A stretch of 64,000 nucleotides of DNA from Fodinibacter sp963800505 (lineage in GTDB: Bacteria; Actinomycetota; Actinomycetes; Actinomycetales; Dermatophilaceae): assembly GCA_963800505.1 (NCBI GenBank), contig CAWDBL010000013.1, forward strand, positions 124,001 through 188,000, read 5' to 3'. This document shows, one piece after another, positions 35,815 to 43,950 of this stretch; positions within the stretch are counted from its first letter, which is position 1, and each line of letters starts with the position of its first letter. Below the pieces are notes generated by a model. That model was not told the origin of the DNA, made no database searches, and saw nothing but the letters and a program-made list of their open reading frames with translations. The position numbers and the translations under genes are program-made.

Positions 35815-36934
35815 GGTGACCGGTGAGCTCGCGGAGCACCTCGCAGGCCAGGTCGAGGTCGTGCTCGGTGTGGTCGGCGTGCGCGGTGAGCCGCAGCCGC
35901 GACGAGCCGTCGGGTGTCGACGGAGGCCGGAAACAACCGATCCGGATGCCGCGCGCCCGCGCCCGCTCGACCGCCTCGACCGTTTCGTGCGGCCCCGCCA
36001 TCGGCACCGACATCACCGCACCGGCGGGCACCTCGACGCCGCAGGCCGCGGCCAGCCGGGCGGCGTTGGCGTGCACCCGGTCGGTGAGCTCGGGGTGCTC
36101 GCGCAGCACGCCCAGCGCGGCCAGGGCGGCGCCGGCCGAGGCGGGGGCGAGACCCGTGTCGTAGATGAAGGGGCGGGCCGTGTTGACCAGGTGCTCGCGC
36201 ACGAGGGGGGCCGCGAGCACCGCACCACCCTGTGCCGCAAGGGACTTCGAGAGGGTGGCCGTCACGACGACGTGCTCGGTCTGGGCATGGCCGGCGGCGG
36301 CGACGAGGCCACCACCGCGCGGGCCGACGACCCCCAGCGCGTGCGCCTCGTCGACCACGAGGATGGCGCCGACCTCCGCAGTCAGCGCGACGAGGTCCTC
36401 GATCGGCGCGGCGTCGCCGAGCACCGAGTAGATCGACTCCACCACGACCACGGCCCGGGGGGTGTCGCGGCGCGAGAGCAGCTCGGCGACGTGTTCGAGG
36501 TCGTTGTGTCGCGCCACCGTGACGGCGGCCCGCGACAGGCGGCAGCCGTCGATGAGGCTCGCGTGGGCGTGCTCGTCGCTGACGACCAGGGTGCCCGCGT
36601 CGGCGAGCGTGGTGAGCACGGCGAGGTTGGCGGCATACCCGCTGGACAGGGCGAGCGCCGCGGGGGCGCCGGTGAGCGCGGCGAGGGCGGCCTCGAGCTC
36701 GTCGTGCACGTCGAGGGTGCCGGTGACCAGGCGTGACGCGCCGGCCCCGCCGCCGTAGGTCTCGGCGGCCGCGACCGCGCCGGCGATGACGGCGGGGTGG
36801 GTGCGCAGGCCGAGGTAGTCGTTGCCGGCGAGGTCGAGCCCGTCGCCGCTCTTGGTGGTGCTGAGCCGGCGGGTGAGCCCTGCGCCCTCACGGGTGGCAG
36901 CGGCGTCCCGGATCCAGTCGAGGGGGCTCGTCAC
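35807..36934 (-). CDS. bioF: 8-amino-7-oxononanoate synthase
   Basis: A 375-residue PLP enzyme condensing pimeloyl thioester with alanine in biotin synthesis. GNDYLGL near the start, YGGGAGASRLVTGT, VVDEAHALGVVG and the PLP-lysine segment TATLSKSLAAQGG are all typical. The frame is open far upstream, but GTG 36934 (VTSPLDWIRD) gives the usual length and N-terminus. It heads the bioF-bioD unit. Confidence 0.94.
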   Translation of the reverse strand: MTSPLDWIRDAAATREGAGLTRRLSTTKSGDGLDLAGNDYLGLRTHPAVIAGAVAAAETYGGGAGASRLVTGTLDVHDELEAALAALTGAPAALALSSGYAANLAVLTTLADAGTLVVSDEHAHASLIDGCRLSRAAVTVARHNDLEHVAELLSRRDTPRAVVVVESIYSVLGDAAPIEDLVALTAEVGAILVVDEAHALGVVGPRGGGLVAAAGHAQTEHVVVTATLSKSLAAQGGAVLAAPLVREHLVNTARPFIYDTGLAPASAGAALAALGVLREHPELTDRVHANAARLAAACGVEVPAGAVMSVPMAGPHETVEAVERARARGIRIGCFRPPSTPDGSSRLRLTAHADHTEHDLDLACEVLRELTGHRG

Positions 36935-37024
36935 GGCATCGATCCTGCCACGACGGCTCGGATCCGGCCCCACGGTTCTGCCAAGCGGCTGTGCTGTGGG
37001 CGCGCCGACCAGCACACTTGCGCC

Positions 37025-37759
37025 ATGCCCGAGCAGCAGCCTGCGCCCGTCGCGCCGGTCGGTGGCTACCCGCCGATGCCGATGATGGTGTGCGCCGCCC
37101 CAGGGCGGCCCCGCAACGGCGCGTTGACCCCGGTCACCAGCCCGGATGCCGCGCGGCTCACCCTGCGTGCCCAGTCGGAGACCTCGGTGCTCGACCCGGT
37201 GGGAATGCGCCGCCTCTGGGTTCGGGAGGCGTTCGTCGGATTCGCCCTGGGGATCTCCGCGCTCGCCGTGGCCGGTTCGGTGCAGTTCTTCCGAGACGAT
37301 GAGCTTCCGACGTGGTGGTTCCTGCTCACGCTCATGATTCTGGTCGGCAATCTCAGCGTCACCGTCCAGGGCGTCCTGTGGCGAGCGGTGCCCGGGCCGG
37401 GGGTCGTGCCGCGAATGGGACCGGCCCGGTGGCAGTGGTACCGCGGCCTGTGGCGCCGGCCCGCGCCGGCGCCGACTCCACCGGCGGCATGGCCACCGGG
37501 CTCGGAGGCCTACGCGCTGCTGTCCGGAGCGGCGAGCGTGGAGTCGGTGGCCTCGAGCTGGCTCTGCGAGCGGGTGGGAATGTCGCCCACCGTGGGCGCG
37601 CAGTGGGTCACCGTGCTGGCTCGGCAGGGTTGGCTCACCGGTGGTGGCAACGTGCTCGGCATCGCCCGGCTGCCCGAGGTGCACCTCATGGCCACGGATG
37701 CCGGCCGCGAGCGGCTCGCTCAGGAGCGTGTGCGTCTCGAGCGGCTCGCCAGGGGCTGA
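37025..37759 (+). CDS. Uncharacterised membrane protein with C-terminal winged-helix-like domain (paralogue 1)
   Basis: A 244-residue protein I cannot assign to a known family. A proline-rich N-terminus leads to two membrane helices (about 69-89 and 97-118). A basic, Pro/Trp-rich linker leads to a helical C-terminal domain (156-244) beginning WPPGSEAYALLSG and ending with a basic amphipathic helix. The same architecture and block, including W-P-P-G-x-x-A-[FY]-A-[LV]-L-S, recur in the proteins starting at 43097 and 43951. The C-terminal domain looks like a MarR/PadR-type winged helix (GMSPTVGAQWVTVLARQGW), so membrane-tethered DNA binding is a hypothesis only. Confidence 0.65.
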   Translation: MPEQQPAPVAPVGGYPPMPMMVCAAPGRPRNGALTPVTSPDAARLTLRAQSETSVLDPVGMRRLWVREAFVGFALGISALAVAGSVQFFRDDELPTWWFLLTLMILVGNLSVTVQGVLWRAVPGPGVVPRMGPARWQWYRGLWRRPAPAPTPPAAWPPGSEAYALLSGAASVESVASSWLCERVGMSPTVGAQWVTVLARQGWLTGGGNVLGIARLPEVHLMATDAGRERLAQERVRLERLARG

Positions 37760-37817
37760 CTCCGCGCTGCCCACGCGCGGCATCCTGCGCCCCTGACAGC
37801 GCTGGGCGGGTGACGGG

Positions 37818-37849
37818 CTGACTTGTGGCAATCACTTGACACAAGTCAG
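37818..37849. promoter_or_regulatory. Operator-like dyad before the GntR operon
   Basis: CTGACTTGTG at 37818-37827 and CACAAGTCAG at 37840-37849 are perfect 10-base arms around 12 bases. A nested dyad ACTTG-ACA-CAAGT lies at 37834-37846, overlapping a TTGACA that could serve as a -35 box. The site is about 55 bases before the first gene of an operon that encodes a GntR repressor, suggesting self-regulation. Confidence 0.6.
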
Positions 37850-37902
37850 GGCCCGCGAGATGCTCATATTTGTACCAACGAGTCGACACAACTGGAGTGG
37901 TC

Positions 37903-38853
37903 ATGGCGGTCGTCCTGCTGGCTCTGCCGATGATGGTGGTCGGCCTGCTCGTGGCCCTGGCGCGCCGGGTCGTGGTCACGGTGGGGGTCGACGAGCACCC
38001 CGGAGTCGTCGAGATCGCCCGGCACACCCGGCGCTGGCGAGTGGTCGGCGTCCTGCTCGGTGCGGTGGCGGGGGTGCTTCTCCTGGTGCTCGGCCAGCGG
38101 GTCGACGCCCTCGGTCGGGTCACGGCGTTCGCGCCGATGGCCGTGGGCACCGGCATCCTGCTCGGCACCATCGCCGGTGAGCTGACCGCTCGGCCCGCGG
38201 TCGGCATCCGCCGCTCGGCCGTCGTCGAGACGCGGACCCTGTCGGCGATCCTGCCGCGCGGCCGGGCCGTCCTGTTCGCCGTGTCGACCGCACTCCTGGT
38301 CGGGGCGCTGGCCGCGGGGGCCGCGTGGGGGTCGGCCGACGACCTCGGCCGGGAGGGCCGCTCGTTCGCCCGGACCTGCACCGTCGACGACCCCGACCTC
38401 GGCCGCATCGTCATCAGCGGCAGCCACGGCCCGTGGCCCGGCTCCTTCTACGCGGCACCGCTGGCCGTCGCCCTCGCCGTGCTCGCGGTGCTGGTCGTCG
38501 TGGCGCTGCGGGCCATCGTCACCCGGCCACGCCCTGAGCTCGACACCCGCGGCCTCGACACCCTGCTGCGCCGCTGGTCGGCCTGCAACGTGCTCGCGGC
38601 GGCCACCGCCACCGTGCTCGGCACGCTCGGGCCGGTTGCGCTGCTGATCTCCTCCGCGCTCCTGCAGACCCCCTGCGACGGGGGGCTCGGGCAGCGGCTC
38701 GTCGCCTGGACGGCGGCCGTCATCGCCCCGCTGGCCGTCGGGGCCGCGTTCGGCCTGCTCGCTGAGCTCGTGCTGCCGCCCACCATCCGCGTCAACGACC
38801 TGCCCCTCGCCCCGCCCGGTGACGTCGCGCCCGTCGGAGCGCCGGTGCGATGA
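37903..38853 (+). CDS. Uncharacterised integral membrane protein of a GntR operon
   Basis: A 316-residue protein with seven or so membrane helices, starting at ATG 37903 behind ACTGGAG. Central extracytoplasmic Cys residues (FARTCTVDDPDLGRIVISG) and a second pair near ALLQTPCDGG could form disulfides. No family is recognised. Its stop overlaps the ATG of the GntR regulator, as for the membrane partners of YtrA-type repressors, so it probably acts in envelope stress or transport. Confidence 0.7.
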   Translation: MAVVLLALPMMVVGLLVALARRVVVTVGVDEHPGVVEIARHTRRWRVVGVLLGAVAGVLLLVLGQRVDALGRVTAFAPMAVGTGILLGTIAGELTARPAVGIRRSAVVETRTLSAILPRGRAVLFAVSTALLVGALAAGAAWGSADDLGREGRSFARTCTVDDPDLGRIVISGSHGPWPGSFYAAPLAVALAVLAVLVVVALRAIVTRPRPELDTRGLDTLLRRWSACNVLAAATATVLGTLGPVALLISSALLQTPCDGGLGQRLVAWTAAVIAPLAVGAAFGLLAELVLPPTIRVNDLPLAPPGDVAPVGAPVR

Positions 38854-39251
38854 CCCTGTCCACGGTCACGGTCGACGTCCTCGACCCGACCCCGCCCTAC
38901 GAGCAGCTGCGCCGCCAGCTCGCCGACCTGATCGGTTCGGGTGTGCTCAGCCCGGGCGACCGGATGCCGCCCGTGCGCCAGCTCGCGGCCGACCTCGGGC
39001 TCGCCGTCGGCACCGTCGCCCGCACCTACCGGGAGCTCGAGCAGGCCGGCTACGTGCGCTCGCGCCGCGGCGGCGGCACCCGGGTCGCGACGACCGCGCC
39101 ATCGCCACCCACCCCGCAGCGGGCCCTGGAGGAGGCGGCCGCCGCCTACCTCGACCGGGCACGCGCTCTCGGGCTCAGTCCCGAGGATGCCGTGGACACG
39201 GTTCGCCGGGCCGCCGGCCGTGGCCACCGGTCGATACCCTCGACCGGGTGA
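38850..39251 (+). CDS. GntR-family (YtrA-type) transcriptional regulator
   Basis: A 133-residue regulator. The winged helix spans residues 15-80 (PPYEQLRRQLADLIGSGVL, then MPPVRQLAADLGLAVGTVARTYREL). Only a short helical tail follows, as in the YtrA subfamily, which lacks a large effector domain and controls ABC or membrane-protein operons. It overlaps both neighbours (ATGA before, GTGA after). Confidence 0.92.
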   Translation: MTLSTVTVDVLDPTPPYEQLRRQLADLIGSGVLSPGDRMPPVRQLAADLGLAVGTVARTYRELEQAGYVRSRRGGGTRVATTAPSPPTPQRALEEAAAAYLDRARALGLSPEDAVDTVRRAAGRGHRSIPSTG

Positions 39252-39971
39252 TCGCGACCTGCCTGCCGACCGCCGACGGTGAGGTGGTCGTGCCGGCACC
39301 CGGGCGTGGCCCCGGCCACTGGGCCGGCGCCCCGAGAACGCCGCTCGACGAGCGACGGCACCGTCTGGCTCGCCTACCGGCTGCGCCGCCCGGTCGACGA
39401 CGGCCGTGGTGTCGGGGTGGTGGTCGCGCGGTCCGCCGACGGCGTGGTGTTCGAGACCGTGGCGCACCGGCCCTCGACGCCGACACCCCGCAGGTGCTGC
39501 CCGAGGGCCACCGACGACGGGTGGCGGATGTGGCTGTGCTGCCACCCGCTCGACGAGCCCGACGAGGAGGACCGGATGACGACCCGCCTCCTGCGCAGCG
39601 ACGACGGCCTGGCCTGGACCGACTGCGGCGAGGTGCTGCGCGGCACCCCCGGCAGCTGGGACGCCCGCGGCGCCCGGGTGACCGCTGTGCTCTCGCGCGA
39701 CCCCCTCGTCGTGCTCTACGACGGGCGGAAATCATTGCAGGAGAACTGGTTCGAGCGAACCGGTGTCGCTCGCTCGCGCAACGGCAGCGCGACGCTCGCC
39801 GCCGACGACGGCGGCCCCGCGGCATCCGCACCGCACGGCGACGGCGCGCTGCGCTACGCCACCGCGGTCGCCCTGCCCGGTGGAGGGCTGCGCTGGTACG
39901 CCGAGGCCGCCCACGCCGACGGCTCCCACGACCTGATCACCTCCGTCTCCCCGAGCCCGGGCGAGATCTGA
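39248..39971 (+). pseudogene. Unidentified protein, frame-broken
   Basis: A GTG at 39248 overlaps the GntR stop and reads VIATCLPTADGEVVVPAPGRG, but the coding signal leaves this frame at about 39338-39356. It continues one base over as DGTVWLAYRLRRPVDDGRG, DDGWRMWLCCHPLDEPDEED and LLRSDDGLAWTDCGEV to TGA 39969-39971. A short middle piece (LDADTPQVLPEG, about 39470-39510) again reads best in the first frame. The product resembles a beta-propeller-like protein of unknown function. As written it is not translatable as one chain; decay and base-call error are both possible. Confidence 0.6.
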
Positions 39972-39993
39972 CCCAACCGTCCCAGGAGGACAC

Positions 39994-40410
39994 ATGCCCA
40001 AGGCCCCACTGCCCGCCGAGGTCGCCGAGCTGTTCGCGCAGCCCAACCCCGCGGTCGTCGCCGTGCTGATGCCCAGTGGCGCCCCGATGTCGGTCGCCAC
40101 CTGGTACCTCGTCGAGGACGACGGCACCGTGCTGCTCAACATGGATGCCGGTCGCGCCCGCCTCGACTGGATGCGCGAGCGCCCGGAGGTCGCGCTCACC
40201 GCGCTGAAGGAGGACGAGTGGTACACCCACGTCAGCGTCCGCGGCCCCGTCGTGCGGTGGGAGGACGACCCGGAGAAGGGTCTGGCCGACATCGACCGGC
40301 TCTCGATGCACTACGGCGGGCAGCCCTACCCGAACCGCGAGCGGCCTCGGGTCAGCTGCTGGCTGCGGGTCGACCACTGGCACGGCTGGGGCCAGGCCAA
40401 GGCCGAGTAG
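39994..40410 (+). CDS. PPOX-class F420-dependent-like oxidoreductase
   Basis: A 138-residue split-barrel protein starting behind CAGGAGGA. GAPMSVATWYLVEDDGTVLLNMDAGRAR and RPEVALTAL are typical of actinobacterial PPOX proteins that bind F420 or FMN. It is the second such gene in the window (compare 22179-22625). Substrate unknown. Confidence 0.85.
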   Translation: MPKAPLPAEVAELFAQPNPAVVAVLMPSGAPMSVATWYLVEDDGTVLLNMDAGRARLDWMRERPEVALTALKEDEWYTHVSVRGPVVRWEDDPEKGLADIDRLSMHYGGQPYPNRERPRVSCWLRVDHWHGWGQAKAE

Positions 40411-40462
40411 GCCGCAGCGCCCGAGGCAGTGTGAGGTTGGTTTCAATCACCCTCTCCCGTGC

Positions 40463-40481
40463 TTAGGTTCGCCTAACTCGG
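40463..40481. promoter_or_regulatory. Partial IdeR-like box before feoA
   Basis: TTAGGTTCGCCTAAC matches the left two thirds of the 19-bp IdeR consensus, about 14 of 19 positions, and is itself a TTAGG/CCTAA dyad. It ends 16 bases before the feoA GTG. Iron control of feoABC is likely but the site is weaker than the one before the siderophore operon. Confidence 0.6.
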
Positions 40482-40496
40482 TGTTAGCGTCGAAGG

Positions 40497-40748
40497 GTGG
40501 CGACGTCCCTCGCACGGGCTCCGATCGGCACCGAGCTGCGGGTTGTCGGCGCGGTCGGGCCGACCGCCCTCACCCGACGTCTGGCCGAGCTGGGGCTACG
40601 AGTCGGCAGCCACGTCCGGTGCGTGCAGCGCACCTCGGGCGGCGGGCGGATCGTCGACGTCGCCGGCTCGCGCATCGCGCTGGGGCGTGAGGTGCTCGAG
40701 TCGGTGCAGACCGTGCCGGCACGCGCCACCGAGGCGACTCCCGCGTGA
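40497..40748 (+). CDS. feoA: Ferrous iron transport protein A
   Basis: An 83-residue SH3-like protein. PIGTELRVVGAVGPTALTRRLAELGLRVGSHVRCVQR is the FeoA domain, a small cytoplasmic partner of FeoB. It starts at a GTG and its stop overlaps the GTG of feoB, giving a coupled feoA-feoB-feoC set behind an IdeR-like box. Confidence 0.92.
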   Translation: MATSLARAPIGTELRVVGAVGPTALTRRLAELGLRVGSHVRCVQRTSGGGRIVDVAGSRIALGREVLESVQTVPARATEATPA

Positions 40749-42718
40749 GCACGGTGCCGCCCGTCCCGAGGACGTCGTCGGCTCCCTCGTGCCACGAGGA
40801 CGGCCCGGCGCTCGCCGCCCCCGCCGGTGCGCCGGTCGTGGTGCTGGCCGGTGCGCCGAACGTCGGCAAGTCGACCCTGTTCAACGCCCTCACCGGCGCC
40901 CGTCGCACTGTGGGCAACTGGCCGGGCACGACGGTGGAGGTCGGTCGTGGCGGCTGCGTCGTCGAGGGCCGGGTCGCCGACGTCGTCGACCTACCGGGCT
41001 CCTACTCGCTCGACCCGCTCAGTCCCGACGAGGCGCTGACCCGTGACGTCGTGCTCGCAGAGGGTGACGATCGGCCCGACGTCGTGGTCGTCGTCGCGAG
41101 CGCGGCCCACCTGGCGCGCAGCCTCTACCTCGTCGCCCAGGTGCGCGAGACGGCGCTACCGGTGGTCGTGGCCCTCACCATGGGCGACGTCGCCGAGCGG
41201 CGCGGCATCGCGGTGGATGCCGACGCGCTCGCCCGGGCGATCGGCTGCCCCGTCGTCGCGCTCGACCCGCGCCGACGTTCCGGTGTCGACGGGCTCGTGG
41301 CGGCTGTGGGGGCCGCGCTCGACGTCGGTGTCGCCCGACCACGAAGCCGTGGCGACGACGTGGCCTGCGCCGACGCAGACCCTGACGAGCTCGCCGCCGC
41401 CGACGAACGGTTCGGCTGGATCGACGCCTCGGTCACGGCATCCGTGAGCAGCCGGGCGATGACCCGACGCACCTGGTCGGACCGCATCGACCGCTTCGCG
41501 ACGGCCCCGGTCGTCGGCCCGCTGCTGTTCCTCGGCGTCATGTGGCTGGTCTTCCAGGCGACGACCAGCCTGGCGGCGCCGCTGCAGGACGCCCTGGGGG
41601 CCTTCGTGTCGGGGCCGGTGTCGTCGGTGGGTGGCTGGCTGGTCGACACGGTCGGTCTTGGTGACACTCCGGTGCGCGGGCTGGTGGTCGACGGGGTGAT
41701 CGCCGGGGTCGGGATGCTGCTGACGTTCGTGCCGTTGATGGCGCTGATGTTCCTGCTGCTGGCCGTGCTCGAGGACTCCGGCTACCTGGCCCGGGCCGCC
41801 GTCGTGACCGACCGGATGATGAGCCGCCTCGGACTGCCGGGGCGCGCGTTCCTGCCGATCGTCGTCGGCTTCGGCTGCAACGTGCCTGCGGTGTCGGCCA
41901 CGCGCATCCTGCCCAACGCGCGGCACCGGGTGCTCACCGCGCTGCTCGTGCCGTTCACGTCGTGCTCGGCCCGGCTCACGGTCTACGTGCTGCTCGCGAC
42001 GACGTTCTTCCCGGCCCACGCGGGCACGGTCGTGTTCGCCATGTACGTCGTCTCGATCCTGCTCGTCGTGGTCGTCGGGCTCGGCCTGCGGGCCACGCTG
42101 TGGCGGGCGGTCGGCGCCGACCCGCTCGTCATCGACCTGCCGCCCTACCAGCGGCCGACGCTGCGGCTCAGCCTGTCGGTCACCTGGCTTCGGCTGCAGG
42201 GGTTCCTGCGCACGGCATCCGGCATCATCGTCGCCACCGTGGTCGTGGTGTGGCTGCTGCAGTCGATCCCCGTGGGGGCGGGGTCGTTCGGTGACGTGCC
42301 GGTGTCGGGGAGCCTGTACGCCGAGCTGTCGCGGGCCGTCGCGCCGTTGCTCGCACCGGCCGGGTTCGGCCAGTGGGAGGCGGTGTCGGCCCTGCTCGTC
42401 GGCTTCGTGGCCAAGGAGGCGGTGATCTCGTCGTGGGCGCAGACCTATGCGCTCGCCGAGCCGGCCTCGTCGCACGACCCCGGCGCCCTCGGGGTGCAGC
42501 TGCACCAGACGTTCGAGGTCGCCAGTGGCGGCCACACGGGCGCAGCGGTGGCGGCGTTCATGGTCTTCCTTCTGGCCTACACCCCCTGTGTCGCAACGCT
42601 GTCCGCGCAGCGGCGTGAGCTCGGCATGCGGTGGACGGCGTTCGGGGTGGGGCTGCAGCTCATCGTCGCGTGGACACTCGCCGTGCTCGTGTTCCAGGTC
42701 GGCCGGGTGTTCTGGTGA
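40745..42718 (+). CDS. feoB: Ferrous iron transporter FeoB
   Basis: A 657-residue Fe(II) transporter. The N-terminal G domain has G1 GAPNVGKST, G2 VGNWPGTT and G3 DLPGSYSL; the usual NxxD of G4 appears as TMGD, an altered nucleotide-specificity motif. A membrane domain of about eight helices follows, with the GATE segments around GFGCNVPA and PFTSCSARL, the conserved Cys pair region of FeoB. It overlaps feoA and feoC at both ends. Confidence 0.95.
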   Translation: MSTVPPVPRTSSAPSCHEDGPALAAPAGAPVVVLAGAPNVGKSTLFNALTGARRTVGNWPGTTVEVGRGGCVVEGRVADVVDLPGSYSLDPLSPDEALTRDVVLAEGDDRPDVVVVVASAAHLARSLYLVAQVRETALPVVVALTMGDVAERRGIAVDADALARAIGCPVVALDPRRRSGVDGLVAAVGAALDVGVARPRSRGDDVACADADPDELAAADERFGWIDASVTASVSSRAMTRRTWSDRIDRFATAPVVGPLLFLGVMWLVFQATTSLAAPLQDALGAFVSGPVSSVGGWLVDTVGLGDTPVRGLVVDGVIAGVGMLLTFVPLMALMFLLLAVLEDSGYLARAAVVTDRMMSRLGLPGRAFLPIVVGFGCNVPAVSATRILPNARHRVLTALLVPFTSCSARLTVYVLLATTFFPAHAGTVVFAMYVVSILLVVVVGLGLRATLWRAVGADPLVIDLPPYQRPTLRLSLSVTWLRLQGFLRTASGIIVATVVVVWLLQSIPVGAGSFGDVPVSGSLYAELSRAVAPLLAPAGFGQWEAVSALLVGFVAKEAVISSWAQTYALAEPASSHDPGALGVQLHQTFEVASGGHTGAAVAAFMVFLLAYTPCVATLSAQRRELGMRWTAFGVGLQLIVAWTLAVLVFQVGRVFW

Positions 42719-43053
42719 GCGCCACGACCACCGCCACGACCGGTGCCGGTGCCAGTCCCGGGGCCGCGAGACCGTTGACCGCGGTGCTCGCGGCGTTCGA
42801 CGCCGGAGCCCACTCGCTCGACGAGGTCGCGCGCAGGTGCGCCCTGCCGCTCGACACGGTGCGGGCCTGCGTCGACCACCTGGTGCGGATGGGCCGGCTC
42901 GAGGCCAAGGAGCTCGCCGTCGGATGCCCCAGCAGCGGGTGTGGGTCGTGCGCCTCCGGCGCCGACGACGGCACGGCGGGGTGCGGGTCGAGCGCCCCGT
43001 CGAGCCACCGGTCCGGCCCGGTGCTGGTGGCCATCTCACTCAGGCGTCGTTGA
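42715..43053 (+). CDS. feoC: FeoC-like winged-helix protein with Cys cluster
   Basis: A 112-residue protein starting at the GTG that overlaps the feoB stop. A short winged helix (LTAVLAAFDAGAHSLDEVAR) is followed by a Cys-rich wing with Cys71, Cys76, Cys79 and Cys90 (C-x4-C-x2-C-x10-C). FeoC proteins carry such an Fe-S or oxygen-sensing cluster and modulate FeoB stability or feo transcription. Position in the operon supports the name; sequence similarity alone would be weak. Confidence 0.82.
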   Translation: MSATTTATTGAGASPGAARPLTAVLAAFDAGAHSLDEVARRCALPLDTVRACVDHLVRMGRLEAKELAVGCPSSGCGSCASGADDGTAGCGSSAPSSHRSGPVLVAISLRRR

Positions 43054-43096
43054 CGAGACCCGGGACAACGGGAGCGCGCGCGGCCATACTGCGGAC

Positions 43097-43933
43097 ATGG
43101 ACGCGACCGACGGCCGGGGAAGCTACCCGGTCATGGGCCCGATCGTCGAGTCGCCGGTCGCACCGGTGGTGCAGCCGCGTGCGGCCGAGCTCGCACCCGA
43201 CCCCTTGTTGTCGGTCGCCGATCCGCGTGGCGCACGGGTGGCCCTCGACACCGCTGCCCGGCTGGTCCTGCTTGATGGTCGGGCGACGGTGTGGCAGGTC
43301 GTCGACCGGCTCGCCACCGCGGGGTTCTACCTCACGCTGCTGGGTGCGGCGGCCCATCTCGATACCGACAGGGGCTCTCCCACCACGGCCTGGTGGGTCG
43401 TCGGCCTCGCCGCTGTCCTCTTCCTGGTGGTGAGCGGGGTGTGCAGCCGGAGGGTGGGGATGTCGCTCTCGGGCCGCGAACGCTGGCTCGACGTCCTGGC
43501 CTGGGGCGCGGTCGTCGCGATGGTCCTCTGGTGGGTTCTGGCACAGCCGAGCTCCCGTGGGGTGGCAGTCGTGCCCGCACTCCTCGTCGTGGCCTTCGCC
43601 CTGGTGCCGGTCGCGCGCTGGCGGCGCGCCATCCGCCGGGCGACGGGCATCGAGGGGTGGCCGCCCGGTGTCCAGGCCTTCGCCCTGCTGTCGGTGCTCG
43701 ACCGCGCCGGTGAGGTGGCCCCCGAGCGGCTCATCGCCCTCGCCGGCCTGACCCCGGTCAACGGCGACCGCTGGCTTGAGCGGTTGGGCGCCGAGCAGGC
43801 GGTGACCGGTGGGCGTCGCCGCCACTGGGTGCTGGGGGACCAGCGCGTCCGCGTCACGCCGCCCGGGCACGAGCGCCTGAGGCGGATGCGGGCCGAGCTC
43901 GAGCGGGTCGCTGCCGGGGCGCCGGTCGGCTGA
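43097..43933 (+). CDS. Uncharacterised membrane protein with winged-helix-like C-terminus (paralogue 2)
   Basis: A 278-residue protein similar in layout to the one at 37025-37759. The N-terminus is proline-rich. Four hydrophobic segments (about 73-87, 97-116, 132-150 and 156-173) lead to a basic linker and a C-terminal domain beginning WPPGVQAFALLSVLDRAG (residues 188-205). It ends in a basic helix (HERLRRMRAELERVA). Function unknown. It is followed after 17 bases by a third family member. Confidence 0.68.
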   Translation: MDATDGRGSYPVMGPIVESPVAPVVQPRAAELAPDPLLSVADPRGARVALDTAARLVLLDGRATVWQVVDRLATAGFYLTLLGAAAHLDTDRGSPTTAWWVVGLAAVLFLVVSGVCSRRVGMSLSGRERWLDVLAWGAVVAMVLWWVLAQPSSRGVAVVPALLVVAFALVPVARWRRAIRRATGIEGWPPGVQAFALLSVLDRAGEVAPERLIALAGLTPVNGDRWLERLGAEQAVTGGRRRHWVLGDQRVRVTPPGHERLRRMRAELERVAAGAPVG

Positions 43934-43950
43934 TCGCTCGACGGCTCGTC

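Noticed and set aside
36935..37831. N-terminal extension of bioF
   Set aside because: The frame stays open but runs antisense to the membrane protein at 37025-37759 and lacks the BioF fold.
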